Below are positions 25,832 through 35,173 of a stretch of 64,000 bases of DNA, one piece after another. A program made the translations under genes and the position numbers. Source of the DNA: Rhizobium rosettiformans. GTDB lineage: Bacteria; Pseudomonadota; Alphaproteobacteria; Rhizobiales; Rhizobiaceae. Each line of letters opens with the position of its first letter. The first letter of the stretch is position 1. The DNA is taken from assembly GCF_016806065.1 (NCBI RefSeq), contig NZ_CP032405.1, positions 2,880,001 to 2,944,000 on the forward strand. Direction: 5' to 3'. The notes beneath the pieces are model-generated. The model was not told the DNA's origin, ran no database searches, and saw only the letters and a program-made list of their open reading frames with translations.

Positions 25832-25845
25832 TGAGGTAGACCTCA
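25832..25845. promoter_or_regulatory. Probable TetR operator in the divergent promoter region
   Basis: Inverted repeat TGAGGT-N2-ACCTCA in the 99-base gap between the AbrB-family gene and the TetR gene. It lies 12 bases before the regulator's ATG, suitable for autorepression and control of the transporter. Confidence 0.5.
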
Positions 25846-25857
25846 CAAACGAGTTTT

Positions 25858-26502
25858 ATGAGCATGGCCTCGCAAAAGTCAAGTTCGGCCACGACGCCGC
25901 AGGCGACTCCCGCGCCGACCGCCAAGGAGCCCAAGCGCAAGCGCGGCATTGCCCGGGTCGCAAAGCTTCTCGATGCCGGCGCCGCCGTTTTCGCCGAACA
26001 GGGCTACAGGGCCGCGACCATGACGGAGATCGCTGCCCGGGCCGAGGCACCGATCGGCTCACTCTACCAATTCTTTCCCAACAAGGATGTGCTCGCCGAC
26101 GCACTCGTTGCCCGCTATGCCGAGCATGTCGAGGCAGCACTCGACCGAATCAGGGCGCAGGTCGCCGATCTCGACGGAAGCCAGCTCGCCGACCGCCTGC
26201 TCGACGTGCTTGTCGCCCATGCTGCCGAGCGCAGCCTGGCGCTCAGCCTGCTCGATGCCCGCTGGGAGCAGCCGGGTGTGCGCCCGGGCGTGCTTCGCGA
26301 AAGCCTGCGCAAGCGCATCACCGAGATCCTCACGCTCTGGCGCCCGCAATTGCCCGAGGAACAGGCCGAGGTCATGTCGGTTGTGCTCTTCCAGGCGATG
26401 AAGTCACTTGTGCAACTGCATGAAGAAAAACGCTATCCGGGAAAGCCCGAAGCGATTGCCCATTGGCGCGGCTGGGTCCAGCGCTATCTCGCGGACGTCT
26501 GA
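25858..26502 (+). CDS. TetR-family transcriptional regulator
   Basis: A 214-residue repressor. The N-terminal helix-turn-helix occupies about 35-80 (LLDAGAAVFAEQGYRAATMTE, then APIGSLYQFFPNKDVLADAL). The C-terminal ligand-binding domain is helical. The first 30 residues are low-complexity (KSSSATTPQATPAPT). The ATG at 25858 lacks a clear ribosome binding site; ATG at 25864 is an alternative. It is divergent from the AbrB-family transporter, the usual arrangement for local control. Confidence 0.85.
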   Translation: MSMASQKSSSATTPQATPAPTAKEPKRKRGIARVAKLLDAGAAVFAEQGYRAATMTEIAARAEAPIGSLYQFFPNKDVLADALVARYAEHVEAALDRIRAQVADLDGSQLADRLLDVLVAHAAERSLALSLLDARWEQPGVRPGVLRESLRKRITEILTLWRPQLPEEQAEVMSVVLFQAMKSLVQLHEEKRYPGKPEAIAHWRGWVQRYLADV

Positions 26503-26553
26503 CCGCTCGCGAAATCCCTCGCGCTTGCCCAGCCTCTGCGGTAAAACCTGATC

Positions 26554-27327
26554 ATGCAATGGACAGACGAGGCAATCCTTCTCGGGGTGCGGCGGCATGG
26601 CGAAACAAGCGTCATCGCCGAGGTGATGACGGCCAGCCGCGGCCGGCATCTGGGCATGGTGCGCTCCGGGCGCTCGCGCACGATGCAGCCGGTGCTGCAG
26701 CCCGGCAATCGTCTGGAAGTCACCTGGCGTGCGCGCCTGGACGAGCATCTGGGCGAGTTTCGCATAGAACCTCTGATGCTGCGTGCGGGCCGGTTGATGG
26801 AAAGCGCGACCGCCGTCTACGGTGTGCAGGCGCTCGCGGCCCTGCTGCGGCTTTTGCCGGAGCGTGATCCCCATCCGCATCTCTTCCAGGCGCTGGATGT
26901 CATTCTCGACCATCTGGAGGATCCTGCGACGGCCGGCGAACTCTTCGTCCGCTTCGAGCTTGGGCTGCTGAATGATCTCGGCTTCGGGCTGGATCTGAGC
27001 GAATGTGCAGCGACGGGCACGCACCATGATCTGGCTTATGTCTCGCCGAAGTCGGGCAGGGCGGTCAGCCGCGAGGTGGGCGCGCCCTGGGCGGACAAGA
27101 TGCTGGCGCTGCCGGATTTCCTAACCCCCGGCACGAACCGGGCGGCTGATCCGGACAGCCTCGCTGCCGCCTTTCGGCTGACATCCTATTTTCTGGATCG
27201 GCATGTCTACGGGCCGCGGGGGCTGGAGCCCGGCGCGGCACGCGAGGGGTTCTGTCAGGCGGCGTTGAAAACCTTGCGTTCGCTGGAAGCGCCCGGCGCA
27301 TTGGCCGCGCCCAGGAACACGGCCTGA
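26554..27327 (+). CDS. recO: DNA repair protein RecO
   Basis: A 257-residue recombination mediator that helps load RecA at gaps with RecF/RecR. The N-terminal OB fold begins [19 protein letters not shown] and continues with [13 protein letters not shown]; the C-terminal half is helical ([26 protein letters not shown]). Length and blocks fit rhizobial RecO. The last 73 bases overlap the convergent gene at 27255-27509. It follows the TetR gene by 51 bases and is separated from era, its customary neighbour. Confidence 0.92.
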   Translation: MQWTDEAILLGVRRHGETSVIAEVMTASRGRHLGMVRSGRSRTMQPVLQPGNRLEVTWRARLDEHLGEFRIEPLMLRAGRLMESATAVYGVQALAALLRLLPERDPHPHLFQALDVILDHLEDPATAGELFVRFELGLLNDLGFGLDLSECAATGTHHDLAYVSPKSGRAVSREVGAPWADKMLALPDFLTPGTNRAADPDSLAAAFRLTSYFLDRHVYGPRGLEPGAAREGFCQAALKTLRSLEAPGALAAPRNTA

Positions 27328-27509
27328 TCTTCCGGCGCCGATTTCGCCATGTGATCGTGAATGGCGGCCTGCAGCTCGCTGATGTTGCGATAGCTACCGC
27401 CGTCGAGGTCGATGACCGGATACTTGACGGCGATGAACTTGACCCTGTCGCCGTCGGGTATGGTGATGCCAACCGGGATTCCGGCATATTCGATAACTTG
27501 CTTCTTCAT
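27255..27509 (-). CDS. Conserved-looking small hypothetical protein
   Basis: An 84-residue soluble protein beginning [20 protein letters not shown], with [22 protein letters not shown] in the centre. I do not know its function. The ATG at 27509 has GGGGAA upstream; a longer frame to 27539 is less likely. Its 3' end overlaps the recO 3' end by 73 bases on the opposite strand, so the last 24 codons may be less constrained. Confidence 0.6.
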   Translation of the reverse strand: MKKQVIEYAGIPVGITIPDGDRVKFIAVKYPVIDLDGGSYRNISELQAAIHDHMAKSAPEDQAVFLGAANAPGASSERKVFNAA

Positions 27510-27586
27510 AACGATATTCCCCGCCCATGCGCGCAGCACGGCGTTGTGTAAGGTGTCGATGAAATGGAATCAGTGCTTGCGCAGCG

Positions 27587-27682
27587 TCACATTCGACAGA
27601 TGCAGTCGGGATGGCGTTTCACCATCACGAGGCGCGGGGTCGGCTGCCAGGATCGGATGGCATCAAGAAATACAACTTGCAT
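27587..27682 (-). CDS. Candidate 31-residue small protein
   Basis: A frame with an almost perfect Shine-Dalgarno sequence (AAGGAGGT, 7 bases before the ATG at 27682) encodes MQVVFLDAIRSWQPTPRLVM, then VKRHPDCICRM. A candidate promoter lies about 83 bases upstream on the same strand, and the leader can form a GGTTCG/CGAACC hairpin. It may be a small protein or a regulatory leader peptide. No homologue is known to me. Confidence 0.4.
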   Translation of the reverse strand: MQVVFLDAIRSWQPTPRLVMVKRHPDCICRM

Positions 27683-27764
27683 TTCGCTGACCTCCTTCTT
27701 TGGCTGCGGCCTTCAATAGCGAGGCCGTACATGGTTCGTCGTCAGGATGCGAACCAACTCGCAC

Positions 27765-27793
27765 AAGGTAGGTGCTGGCTCGGAATCCGTCAA
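27765..27793 (-). promoter_or_regulatory. Candidate promoter for the small ORF at 27587-27682
   Basis: On the minus strand TTGACG (27793-27788), 17 bases, then TACCTT (27770-27765). The -35 is good and the -10 moderate. It lies in the 400-base stretch between the hypothetical gene (27509) and the MFS gene (27910), which otherwise holds only the small ORF. Confidence 0.35.
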
Positions 27794-27909
27794 CGGGCGG
27801 CGCGGGAAAAATAAAATAATTTTCTGTGACAGTCGTGCTCAGCTGAAAACACAGGAATTTTGATCCGGCACGAGCGAAATGCCGAAATATGATCTCAGTT
27901 TGGGCAAAA

Positions 27910-29130
27910 TTACGCCACGCCCATTGCCGGGCGTTCGACGGCTTGTTCGCGGATCGGCCAATGCACCACAGCCGCGAAGATGCCGAGTGCCACACCCAGC
28001 CACCAGACCTGGTCATAGGTTCCGAAGTGGTCGTAGAGATAGCCGCCCATCCACACGCCGAGGAAGGACCCGATCTGGTGGGAGAGGAAGACCAGGCCTC
28101 CGAGCAGGCCGAGGTGGCGCGTGCCGAACATGATCGCCACGAGCCCGTTGGTCGGCGGTACGGTGGAGAGCCAGAGCAGACCCATGACAGCGGCAAAGAC
28201 AACGACCGAGGCCGGCGTCTGCGGCAGGAGCAGAAAGAGCGTCACCGTGATCGAGCGGCCGATATAGATAAAAGCGAGGAAATAGGGCTTGGAATAGCGC
28301 TGCCCGATCCAGCCTGCGGCGAGCGAGCCGATGATGTTGAAGAAGCCGATCAGCGCCATGGCGATCACCGCATAGCTCGCCTCGATGCCGATATCGCCGA
28401 GATAGGCGGGGAAATGCGCGGTGATGAACGCGACCTGGAAACCGCAGACGAAGAAGCCGGTCGTCAGCAGAAGATAGCTCTTGTGCGCAAAAGCCTCTTT
28501 GAGCGCCTCGGCGATCGTCTGTTGATACTGGTTGCCGGACTGCGTGCCCGACTGCGCATTGCCGCGCAGCGGAAAGGCGAGCAGCGGCACGACGAGCATC
28601 ATGACCGCGATGATGACGAGGCTGTCCGACCACCCGAAGGCCGAGATGAAACCTTGGCTGAGCGGCGCAAACAGGAACATGCCGGCCGAACCCGCAGCCG
28701 TGCCGATACCGAAGGCCATCGAGCGTTGCTCAGGCGTCACGTTGCGGGCAAAGGCCGAAAGGATGACGCTGAATGAACCCGCGCCGATCGCAAGCCCGAT
28801 CAGCGCGCCCCCGCCCATATGCAGCCAGATGGGTGCCGAGGCATTGGCCATCATCACGAGGCCAGCGGCATAGAGCACACCCGACATGACGAGCACGCGA
28901 CCCGTACCGTATTTGTCGGCCAGCGCCCCGAAGAACGGCTGGCTCAAGCCCCAGAACAGGTTCTGGAAGGCCATGGCAAGCCCGAAGGTGGAGCGGTCCC
29001 AGCCCCGATCGGCGAGCATCGGCAGTTGGAAGAAGCCCATCGCCGACCGCGGCCCGAAGGTCATCACCGCAATCAGCGATCCCGCAAGAATGATAAGCCA
29101 TGGCATGGCGGGACGGCTGATCGTGTTCAT
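27910..29130 (-). CDS. MFS transporter
   Basis: A 406-residue major facilitator with 12 predicted membrane segments. The loop 2-3 motif is present as GALADKYGTGRVLV (about 69-82), and a second-half counterpart is GWIGQRYSKPY. PTNGLVAIMFGTRHLGLLGG near 330 resembles the oxalate/formate-antiporter-like subgroup, but the substrate cannot be assigned. The ATG at 29130 has GAGGAG upstream; an earlier in-frame start at 29154 is rejected. The gene is flanked on its 5' side by repeat sequence. Confidence 0.85.
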   Translation of the reverse strand: MNTISRPAMPWLIILAGSLIAVMTFGPRSAMGFFQLPMLADRGWDRSTFGLAMAFQNLFWGLSQPFFGALADKYGTGRVLVMSGVLYAAGLVMMANASAPIWLHMGGGALIGLAIGAGSFSVILSAFARNVTPEQRSMAFGIGTAAGSAGMFLFAPLSQGFISAFGWSDSLVIIAVMMLVVPLLAFPLRGNAQSGTQSGNQYQQTIAEALKEAFAHKSYLLLTTGFFVCGFQVAFITAHFPAYLGDIGIEASYAVIAMALIGFFNIIGSLAAGWIGQRYSKPYFLAFIYIGRSITVTLFLLLPQTPASVVVFAAVMGLLWLSTVPPTNGLVAIMFGTRHLGLLGGLVFLSHQIGSFLGVWMGGYLYDHFGTYDQVWWLGVALGIFAAVVHWPIREQAVERPAMGVA

Positions 29131-29275
29131 CGCGGATTCTCCTCTGTCGATCACACACTAGTGCAGTCGGATCATGAGCAGAAACGCCTTTTGATGAACT
29201 GGCCATCAGGGGATTTGATGGATGTCAGGGGGGGCGGGTCGGTCCGACCGAAGGGGACGCGGGATGTCGCGCCAC

Positions 29276-29475
29276 CTCTCCCCCTTGTGGGAGAGATTAC
29301 AAAATCGAAGGCTTAGCCCGATTAGGGCTAAACTTCGGATTTTGTTGGTGAGGGGATCAGTTCCGTTGCCACAACATAACGGCCCCCCTCACTTTCGATT
29401 TCGATGAATTAGGCGTGGCTTCCGCCATGCCTAATTCATCGAAATCGCTTTCTCCCCCACCAAGGGGGAGATTGG
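29276..29475. repeat. Nested palindromic repeat block between the MFS and MOSC genes
   Basis: The 368-base gap 29131-29498 is mostly repeat. Outer units CTCTCCCCCTTGTGGGAGAG (29276-29295) and CTCCCCCACCAAGGGGGAG enclose two hairpins. One is imperfect (AAAATCGAAG... with ...TTCGGATTTT, 29301-29343). The other has a 24-bp stem with one G-T wobble and a 4-base loop (29396-29419 with 29424-29447). This looks like a mosaic of RIME-like rhizobial elements. Confidence 0.7.
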
Positions 29476-29498
29476 CGCCGCGCGTTTGGCAGCGACCT

Positions 29499-30344
29499 TT
29501 ACCGCTGCTTGATCGCCCAAGCCTCCCGGCTGCCAAGCACCGTCACCGCGTCCCCGACCCGTACGAGACCCTCTCCCCGCGGTACCGCGTTCCAGCCGAA
29601 AAGCACGCCAGGCACGCGGCGGTCGGCAGACATGCGGATGCGGCCCATGGCCGGCATCGGGTTGGCGCCCTCGCGCGATCCGGTCTGCTGGTCCTGGGTG
29701 GTCATGATGCAGCGCGGGCAGGGTTTGACGAAATCGAAGCGGATGCCGCCGATCTCGAGGCCGGTTCAGGCATCTTCCGCCCAGGGCTCGTCGCAGTCGA
29801 CGACGATGTTCGGGCGGAACCGATCCATGCCAACAGAACCTTCGCCGTGCCGCTCCATGTCCTCGTTCAGCGCGCGCAACGAGCCTGATGTCGTCACCAG
29901 GATCTGATAGCCGTCGGCAAAGCCCATCGGCGAGGCTTCTCCGGCCCATTCCGCGCTCGCCTCGCGACGGCTCTCCCCGTCGATGAAGGCAAGTTTCACC
30001 GGCCGGCCGAACCAGTCGGAAAGCTTGGCATTAACGCTGTCATGCGCCATCGCCGCGTTGACGGTCGAGCGCCAGATGGTGACATCCATGCGATTGTCGG
30101 GCTGCGGCGGCGCGACCATCATTTCACGCCCATCATCCAATCGAAGCGTCAGATAGGCGGCGGCCGGGAGCGCCGTGATACGAGCAAGGTCGGGCATTTC
30201 CCGCTGGGTGATGAACTGGCCATCAGGATCTACCAGCATCATGCGCCGGTCGCCGGAGAGGCCCATGGCATCGATGCGCGCCTGGGGAAGCGCAATGCCG
30301 CGCCCGCTCTTGAAGGGATAGATGGAGAGCCCGGTCACTTGCAT
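29499..30344 (-). pseudogene. MOSC-domain protein gene with an in-frame premature stop
   Basis: The frame from ATG 30344 encodes a YcbX-like protein: an N-terminal beta-barrel domain (MQVTGLSIYPFKSGRGI...) and the start of the MOSC domain (MDRFRPNIVVDCDEPWAEDA). It then meets TGA at 29766-29768. The same frame continues without shift as TGLEIGGIRFDFVKPCPRCIM and DQQTGSREGANPMPAMGRI to a stop at 29499, giving about 281 codons, the family length. Relatives have Trp at the stop position, so TGG to TGA is the likely change. The lost part carries the conserved Cys (KPCPRC) needed for Moco/sulfur chemistry. A base-call error is the alternative. Confidence 0.8.
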
Positions 30345-30357
30345 GGTTTAGCGTCCT

Positions 30358-31041
30358 TCAGATTTCGTCGCGGAAGAGGGTCAGGAACAGGTTGAGCCGC
30401 TCGTGCCGCTCCTCAGCCAGCTTGCGGCCGGTCTCGGTCTGGAAGCCGTCGGAGAGCTTCAGGAGCTTGGCCGGAAAGTGGTCGATGGCAAAGCTGCGGT
30501 CGTCGAGCGGTCGATGTTCGGCGCCGGGGTCGCCGGGATGATAAAGGCCTGAACCCATGCGCCCGGCAATGTAGAAACAGCGAGCCACCCCGACCATGCC
30601 GATCGCATCCAGCCGGTCGGCATCCTGCAACATCTTCGCTTCCAGCGTCTCCGGCTTGATGTTGGCGGAAAAGCTGTGGGTGAGGATCGCATGCGCCACG
30701 GCCTCGATCCCCTCCTTCGGCCAGCCGAGTTCCGCCAGAATGCCGCTCGCCTTTTCCGCGGCGAGCCGCGAGGCCTGCGATCGGAGCGGCGAACTTTTCT
30801 CGACGGCGACACAGTCATGCAGCAGGACGGCGGCAGCGAGAATTTGGGCATCGCCGCCTTCGCCCGCCTCGATTTTCAAGGCGTTCCTGAAGACGCGATG
30901 GATATGGGCGAGGTCGTGAGAGCCATCATCGCCATCCGTTGCATGCGGCAGAAGGCGGGCGGCGAGCGTCTCATGGGGGGCGAAGTCGGCGGCGGTGAGA
31001 AGGGCGGTCAAGACAGTTTCCCTATTCTGGTCGGCCCGCAT
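30358..31041 (-). CDS. HD-domain phosphohydrolase
   Basis: A 227-residue predicted metal-dependent phosphohydrolase. The HD fold residues are visible: His in SHDLAHIHRVFRNA (about 41-54), the HD pair in AAAVLLHDCVAVE (about 70-82), and the distal Asp in KMLQDADRLDAIGMVG (about 135-150). This pattern fits the group of small HD hydrolases that act on nucleotides or similar substrates; the actual substrate is unknown. It is 13 bases upstream of the broken MOSC gene and probably in one transcript with it. Confidence 0.82.
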   Translation of the reverse strand: MRADQNRETVLTALLTAADFAPHETLAARLLPHATDGDDGSHDLAHIHRVFRNALKIEAGEGGDAQILAAAVLLHDCVAVEKSSPLRSQASRLAAEKASGILAELGWPKEGIEAVAHAILTHSFSANIKPETLEAKMLQDADRLDAIGMVGVARCFYIAGRMGSGLYHPGDPGAEHRPLDDRSFAIDHFPAKLLKLSDGFQTETGRKLAEERHERLNLFLTLFRDEI

Positions 31042-31078
31042 CTAGCCCTGCGAGCGCCCACTGTTCAACCGCCCCCAA

Positions 31079-33844
31079 TCAGATCCCCGTCGGCGCCTCC
31101 TCGTCGTCCACATCGGGTGATCGGCTCGACTTGCCGCTCAGGATCCTCTGGTAGAAGAGCCCGATGCCGATCAGCACGAAGCCGAGGCCGATGAAGGACA
31201 GCGCGCGCAGCACGCCTTCGAGGTTCGCCATGTCGATCAGGAAGACCTTGGCGACCGTCAGCATCACGATGACGGCAGACGCAATGCGCAGGCTCCTGGC
31301 ATCGAATCGCGAACCGAGCGCAAGCAGGCCGACGCCGATGGCGAGCCAGGCGACGGAATAGCTGTAGGTCTCCGCCTGTTCGAAGCCCTTCCAGTAGGCA
31401 ATGAACTCGCCCTGCCAGAAGCGCCGGACCGTGAGCGTCACCCAGGCGAAACCGAGCAGGGCACCGGACAGCGCGAGCAGGATCACATAGGGTAGCGGGC
31501 GCTTGTCGCGGGCATAGAAGGCAAGGCCTGCATAGGCGAGACCGGGCAGGAGATAACCGATCAGCAGCAGGTTGATCAGCGGCCAGTTGCCGGTGCTCTC
31601 GCCCGAAAAATAGGGGTTGAGCACCCCGAGATGCAGGCTCACTGTCTGCAAGATGGCGATGCCGCCCGCCACCATCGAGCCGTAGCGGAAGACCGGGCTC
31701 GGCGATTTGACGTCGAGCGTCATCAGGATGCCGGAGAGGCCGACCACCAGCAGCGTGTAGATCGACTGTTCGCCAAGCGTCGGAGCGGACGCATTGAGCA
31801 CGCCGCCATTCATCGCGTGGCGGACGAGGATCGCGACTGCGAGCAGGCCGAGAAGGCTTGCGAGGCCCTGCAGCGCGTTGCGAACCCGAAGGCCCGGCCA
31901 GTTCCGCATCTCATAGGCCGAGAGCAGGGCGAGCAGTGCCGGAATGCCATAGCCGGGCAGCAACTGGTTCAAGATAGGCGTCCGCGACAGGGCATCCGGC
32001 CCGACCAGCGTCGGATCCCAGAAAACGCGGAAGAGCACGCCGACAAGCGCTGCCGCCATCATCCAGGGCAGCCCGCTCCACGCCCGTTTGCGGGTCGCCA
32101 TCAGATAGGCAAAGCCGAGGAGCGCGAGCAGGATCGTGGTCACAACGCCATCGGTGAGGCAATGCAGCATGAGCGCAAAGGCGGCGAAGCTGCCGAGAAT
32201 CAGGACGTCGATCCCGCGTCGGAAGCCGGGCAGGACGCCTTGGCGATACAGATACTCGCAGGCCGCGAGCAGCACGGCCCCGAGGCCGAGCGCGAAGAGA
32301 CCATGCGCCCAGTCCCGGGCATAGGTCCCGTAAAACACGAAGCTGATGGTTGTGAGCATCACCGGCAGCACCGCAACGATCACGGCCCAGACCGTTGCGA
32401 ACAACGGGTCTTCGGCAAAGCGACGGCGGTTCTGGGCAAGGCCGATAAAGGCGAAGACGGCAGCAAGCCCCAGGAAGATCAGCATGACCGGACCGCCGAG
32501 GCTGACCACGGCCGTTTCGTCCCAGCCGAAACCGAGCAGGAGCACCTGCGCCTGGGCGATCAAGCCGGACTTCACCACGGCCCCGATCAGGGCACCCATG
32601 GCCGCGAGTGCCGTTGGCCAAAAGGCGCCGTGACGGGCGCTGCCGGCGGCGGCGAGCGCTGCGACCAAGGCCGCGAAGGCAAACAGCGGCAAGGACACCG
32701 TAGGGCCGCGATCCAGCATCACGAGGGCCGGCAAAAGGACCGCGAGCGACAGCGTGATGTCGAGCGCAAGCGGACCCGATGCCATCCGCCGTCCGAGCGC
32801 ATCGAGCGACAGCGGGGTTTCGGGCGTCGCGGGGTCTTCACCCTTCGCGCCTGGCCAGATCAGCATCCAGCTGGCGATCATGGCGATCAGGGAGAGGGCG
32901 ATCGGGGTTATGTCAGCCGAATCGATGAGTGCCACGAGCGCCCAGAGCCCGAGCAGTACCTGGGCGATCGCCGGCACGATCAGCCAGCCCTTGATCCGTG
33001 AGGCGAGCGCCGTCGCGAGCTGTGCGACGGTCAGATAGATGAACAGTGTCCAGAGGCTCGGCGCCGTGGTCGAGATCAGAAGCGGAGTCAGCATGGAGCC
33101 GACGAGCCCGAGCCCGGCCAGCGCCTGGCCATGCAGCAGCGAGAGGCCGAGCACACCGAAGGCAGTCAGCCCCAGAAGCAGGAAGGCGAGCGTCGGGCCG
33201 ATGAATTCATAAATACCATGCGCCGCATAGATCGCGCCGAACAGCGAGACCGCGCCCGCTGCCGTGAGGATGCCGGGCACCATGGCATTGGCATAGAGGG
33301 CTTCGGCCTTCGGCAGTGCCTTGCGGCGAATGAGTTCGCCGGCGGCGATCAGGAGGAGGCCGAAGAGCGCGGCAAGCGTCAGTCGCACGCCAGGGCCGAG
33401 AAGGCCGCTTTCGATTGAATAACGGATGAGGAAGACCCCGCCGAGCGCCAGAGCCAGGCCGCCGGCCCAGACGGCCCAGCGCGCGCCGAGGAGATTTTCC
33501 AGGCTTTCCGCAGGTGCGGCGGCCGTGGCTTCGCCGCGAGCCGCCGTGGCGAGGAGTTCAGTGTTTTCCTCAGGCAGGGAGGCAGGCGCGCTTTGATACG
33601 GCGCGCCGTCGAGCGGCGGCTCCTCTGCGGTCACGGTCTCTGCGACCGTCTGTGGCTGGGCAACGTCGGCCGGCTCTTCCGTCTCCATCGGAATGGCAGA
33701 CGGCGCTGCGGTGGCTCCGCTCACCCTGAGCAGCCGCTCGCGGACCTCTCCGAGTTCCCTCTCGAGGCGATCGATGCGCTTGGCAGCGCCTCGGTTGATG
33801 ACAAAGAGAACGCCGATCAGGATCAGCGGCAACAGTTCGAACAT
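31079..33844 (-). CDS. DUF2339 large polytopic membrane protein
   Basis: A 921-residue inner-membrane protein. It begins with one membrane segment (LLPLILIGVLFVI), then a short coiled coil (RIDRLERELGEVRERLL) and a Pro/Glu/Ala-rich linker to about residue 120. The LLGARWAVWAGGLALALGGV block typical of DUF2339 follows, and then more than 20 hydrophobic segments to the end. The C-terminal tail is acidic (SRSPDVDDEEAPTG). The family has no established function. It lies 37 bases upstream of the HD gene and divergent from nadA. Confidence 0.85.
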   Translation of the reverse strand: MFELLPLILIGVLFVINRGAAKRIDRLERELGEVRERLLRVSGATAAPSAIPMETEEPADVAQPQTVAETVTAEEPPLDGAPYQSAPASLPEENTELLATAARGEATAAAPAESLENLLGARWAVWAGGLALALGGVFLIRYSIESGLLGPGVRLTLAALFGLLLIAAGELIRRKALPKAEALYANAMVPGILTAAGAVSLFGAIYAAHGIYEFIGPTLAFLLLGLTAFGVLGLSLLHGQALAGLGLVGSMLTPLLISTTAPSLWTLFIYLTVAQLATALASRIKGWLIVPAIAQVLLGLWALVALIDSADITPIALSLIAMIASWMLIWPGAKGEDPATPETPLSLDALGRRMASGPLALDITLSLAVLLPALVMLDRGPTVSLPLFAFAALVAALAAAGSARHGAFWPTALAAMGALIGAVVKSGLIAQAQVLLLGFGWDETAVVSLGGPVMLIFLGLAAVFAFIGLAQNRRRFAEDPLFATVWAVIVAVLPVMLTTISFVFYGTYARDWAHGLFALGLGAVLLAACEYLYRQGVLPGFRRGIDVLILGSFAAFALMLHCLTDGVVTTILLALLGFAYLMATRKRAWSGLPWMMAAALVGVLFRVFWDPTLVGPDALSRTPILNQLLPGYGIPALLALLSAYEMRNWPGLRVRNALQGLASLLGLLAVAILVRHAMNGGVLNASAPTLGEQSIYTLLVVGLSGILMTLDVKSPSPVFRYGSMVAGGIAILQTVSLHLGVLNPYFSGESTGNWPLINLLLIGYLLPGLAYAGLAFYARDKRPLPYVILLALSGALLGFAWVTLTVRRFWQGEFIAYWKGFEQAETYSYSVAWLAIGVGLLALGSRFDARSLRIASAVIVMLTVAKVFLIDMANLEGVLRALSFIGLGFVLIGIGLFYQRILSGKSSRSPDVDDEEAPTGI

Positions 33845-34040
33845 TTGGCCTCGCAGAGCCTTGCCTCAAGGAGCAGCCAAACTAACGTTTTTCCCGATGA
33901 GGGAAAGCGCTTCTCGTCACGCTCCGGTCGTAGCCGAGCTCTAAGGGCCGCATCCGGGGCTAAAACCTCCCTTGCAATCGAGGGCGAAACTTTCTACATC
34001 GGCACTACCGGCGATCGCCGGTTTTCTTTGGCGCTTATTG

Positions 34041-34055
34041 TGCTCAGTTTGAGCA
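34041..34055 (+). promoter_or_regulatory. Probable NadQ operator upstream of nadABC
   Basis: A perfect palindrome TGCTCA-N3-TGAGCA ends 21 bases before the nadA start. NadQ is the known repressor of NAD synthesis genes in alphaproteobacteria, and a NadQ-like gene lies about 5 kb downstream. Position and symmetry fit an operator; the exact NadQ consensus is quoted from memory and not checked. Confidence 0.6.
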
Positions 34056-34076
34056 TAAATAATGGAGGAGATGGCC

Positions 34077-35147
34077 ATGGAAGCGCAGCATCTGGTGGAA
34101 GCCAACAGCACGTCCCGCACAGCAGCCGAGCGTTTCGGCGTCTTGGAGCGTCCGGATCTGACCTATTCGCCCGCCGTCGTCAAAGAGACCGCGCATCTCT
34201 ATGAGCGCGTCCGCGACTTCATTCCTGCGATCGAATGGCCGGTCTTTGCGCCCTATATCCATGCCATCAACCGGCTGAAGAAGGAACGCGGCGCCGTTAT
34301 TCTCGCCCACAACTACCAGACGCCGGAGATCTTCCATTGCGTCGCCGACATCAAGGGCGATTCGCTGCAGCTCGCCCGCGATGCCGTCAGCGTCGATGCC
34401 GAGATCATCGTCCAATGCGGCGTGCATTTCATGGCCGAGACCTCGAAACTGCTCAACCCGCAGAAGACGGTGCTGATCCCCGATGGCCGCGCTGGCTGCT
34501 CGCTGTCGGAATCGATCACCGGCGCCGATGTCCGTCTGCTGCGCGAGCGCTATCCCGGTGTGCCCGTCGTCACCTACGTCAACACGTCCGCCGACGTGAA
34601 GGCTGAAACCGACATCTGCTGCACCTCGGCCAATGCCGTCGATGTGGTCAACAGCTTCGACAGCGACACCGTGCTCTGCATCCCCGACGAATATCTGGCG
34701 ATGAATGTCGCCAACCAGACGAGCAAAAAGATCCTCACCTGGAAAGGCCACTGCGAGGTGCATGAGCGCTTTACGGCCGACGAACTGCTGGAATACAAGA
34801 AGGCCGATCCGCGCATCGAGATCGTCGCCCATCCGGAATGCCATCCGAGCGTGCTGGCCGTCTCTGACTTTGCCGGCTCGACCAAGGGCATGATCGACTA
34901 TGTCAAGACCAAGCGCCCGGCTCGTGTCCTGCTCGTCACCGAGTGCTCGATGGCCTCGAACATTCAGGTGGAAGTGCCCGAGGTCGATTTCGTCAAGCCC
35001 TGCAACCTCTGTCCGCATATGAAGCGCATCACTCTGCCGAAGATCCTCGACAGCCTGCTCTTCATGACAGAGGAAGTCACGGTTGATCCGGCAATTGCGG
35101 GCCGCGCACGGCTTGCCGTCGAACGGATGATCAATCTGAAGAATTGA
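34077..35147 (+). CDS. nadA: Quinolinate synthase
   Basis: A 356-residue [4Fe-4S] enzyme that condenses iminoaspartate with dihydroxyacetone phosphate to quinolinate. Family blocks are [66 protein letters not shown] and [14 protein letters not shown]; the conserved Cys residues needed for the cluster are among these. The start at 34077 is chosen because GGAGGAG (34064-34070) is 6 bases upstream; earlier ATGs at 34062 and 34071 overlap that site. First gene of nadA-nadB-nadC. Confidence 0.95.
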   Translation: MEAQHLVEANSTSRTAAERFGVLERPDLTYSPAVVKETAHLYERVRDFIPAIEWPVFAPYIHAINRLKKERGAVILAHNYQTPEIFHCVADIKGDSLQLARDAVSVDAEIIVQCGVHFMAETSKLLNPQKTVLIPDGRAGCSLSESITGADVRLLRERYPGVPVVTYVNTSADVKAETDICCTSANAVDVVNSFDSDTVLCIPDEYLAMNVANQTSKKILTWKGHCEVHERFTADELLEYKKADPRIEIVAHPECHPSVLAVSDFAGSTKGMIDYVKTKRPARVLLVTECSMASNIQVEVPEVDFVKPCNLCPHMKRITLPKILDSLLFMTEEVTVDPAIAGRARLAVERMINLKN

Positions 35148-35173
35148 AATACCGGCCGGCCGGGGAGGGCTGA

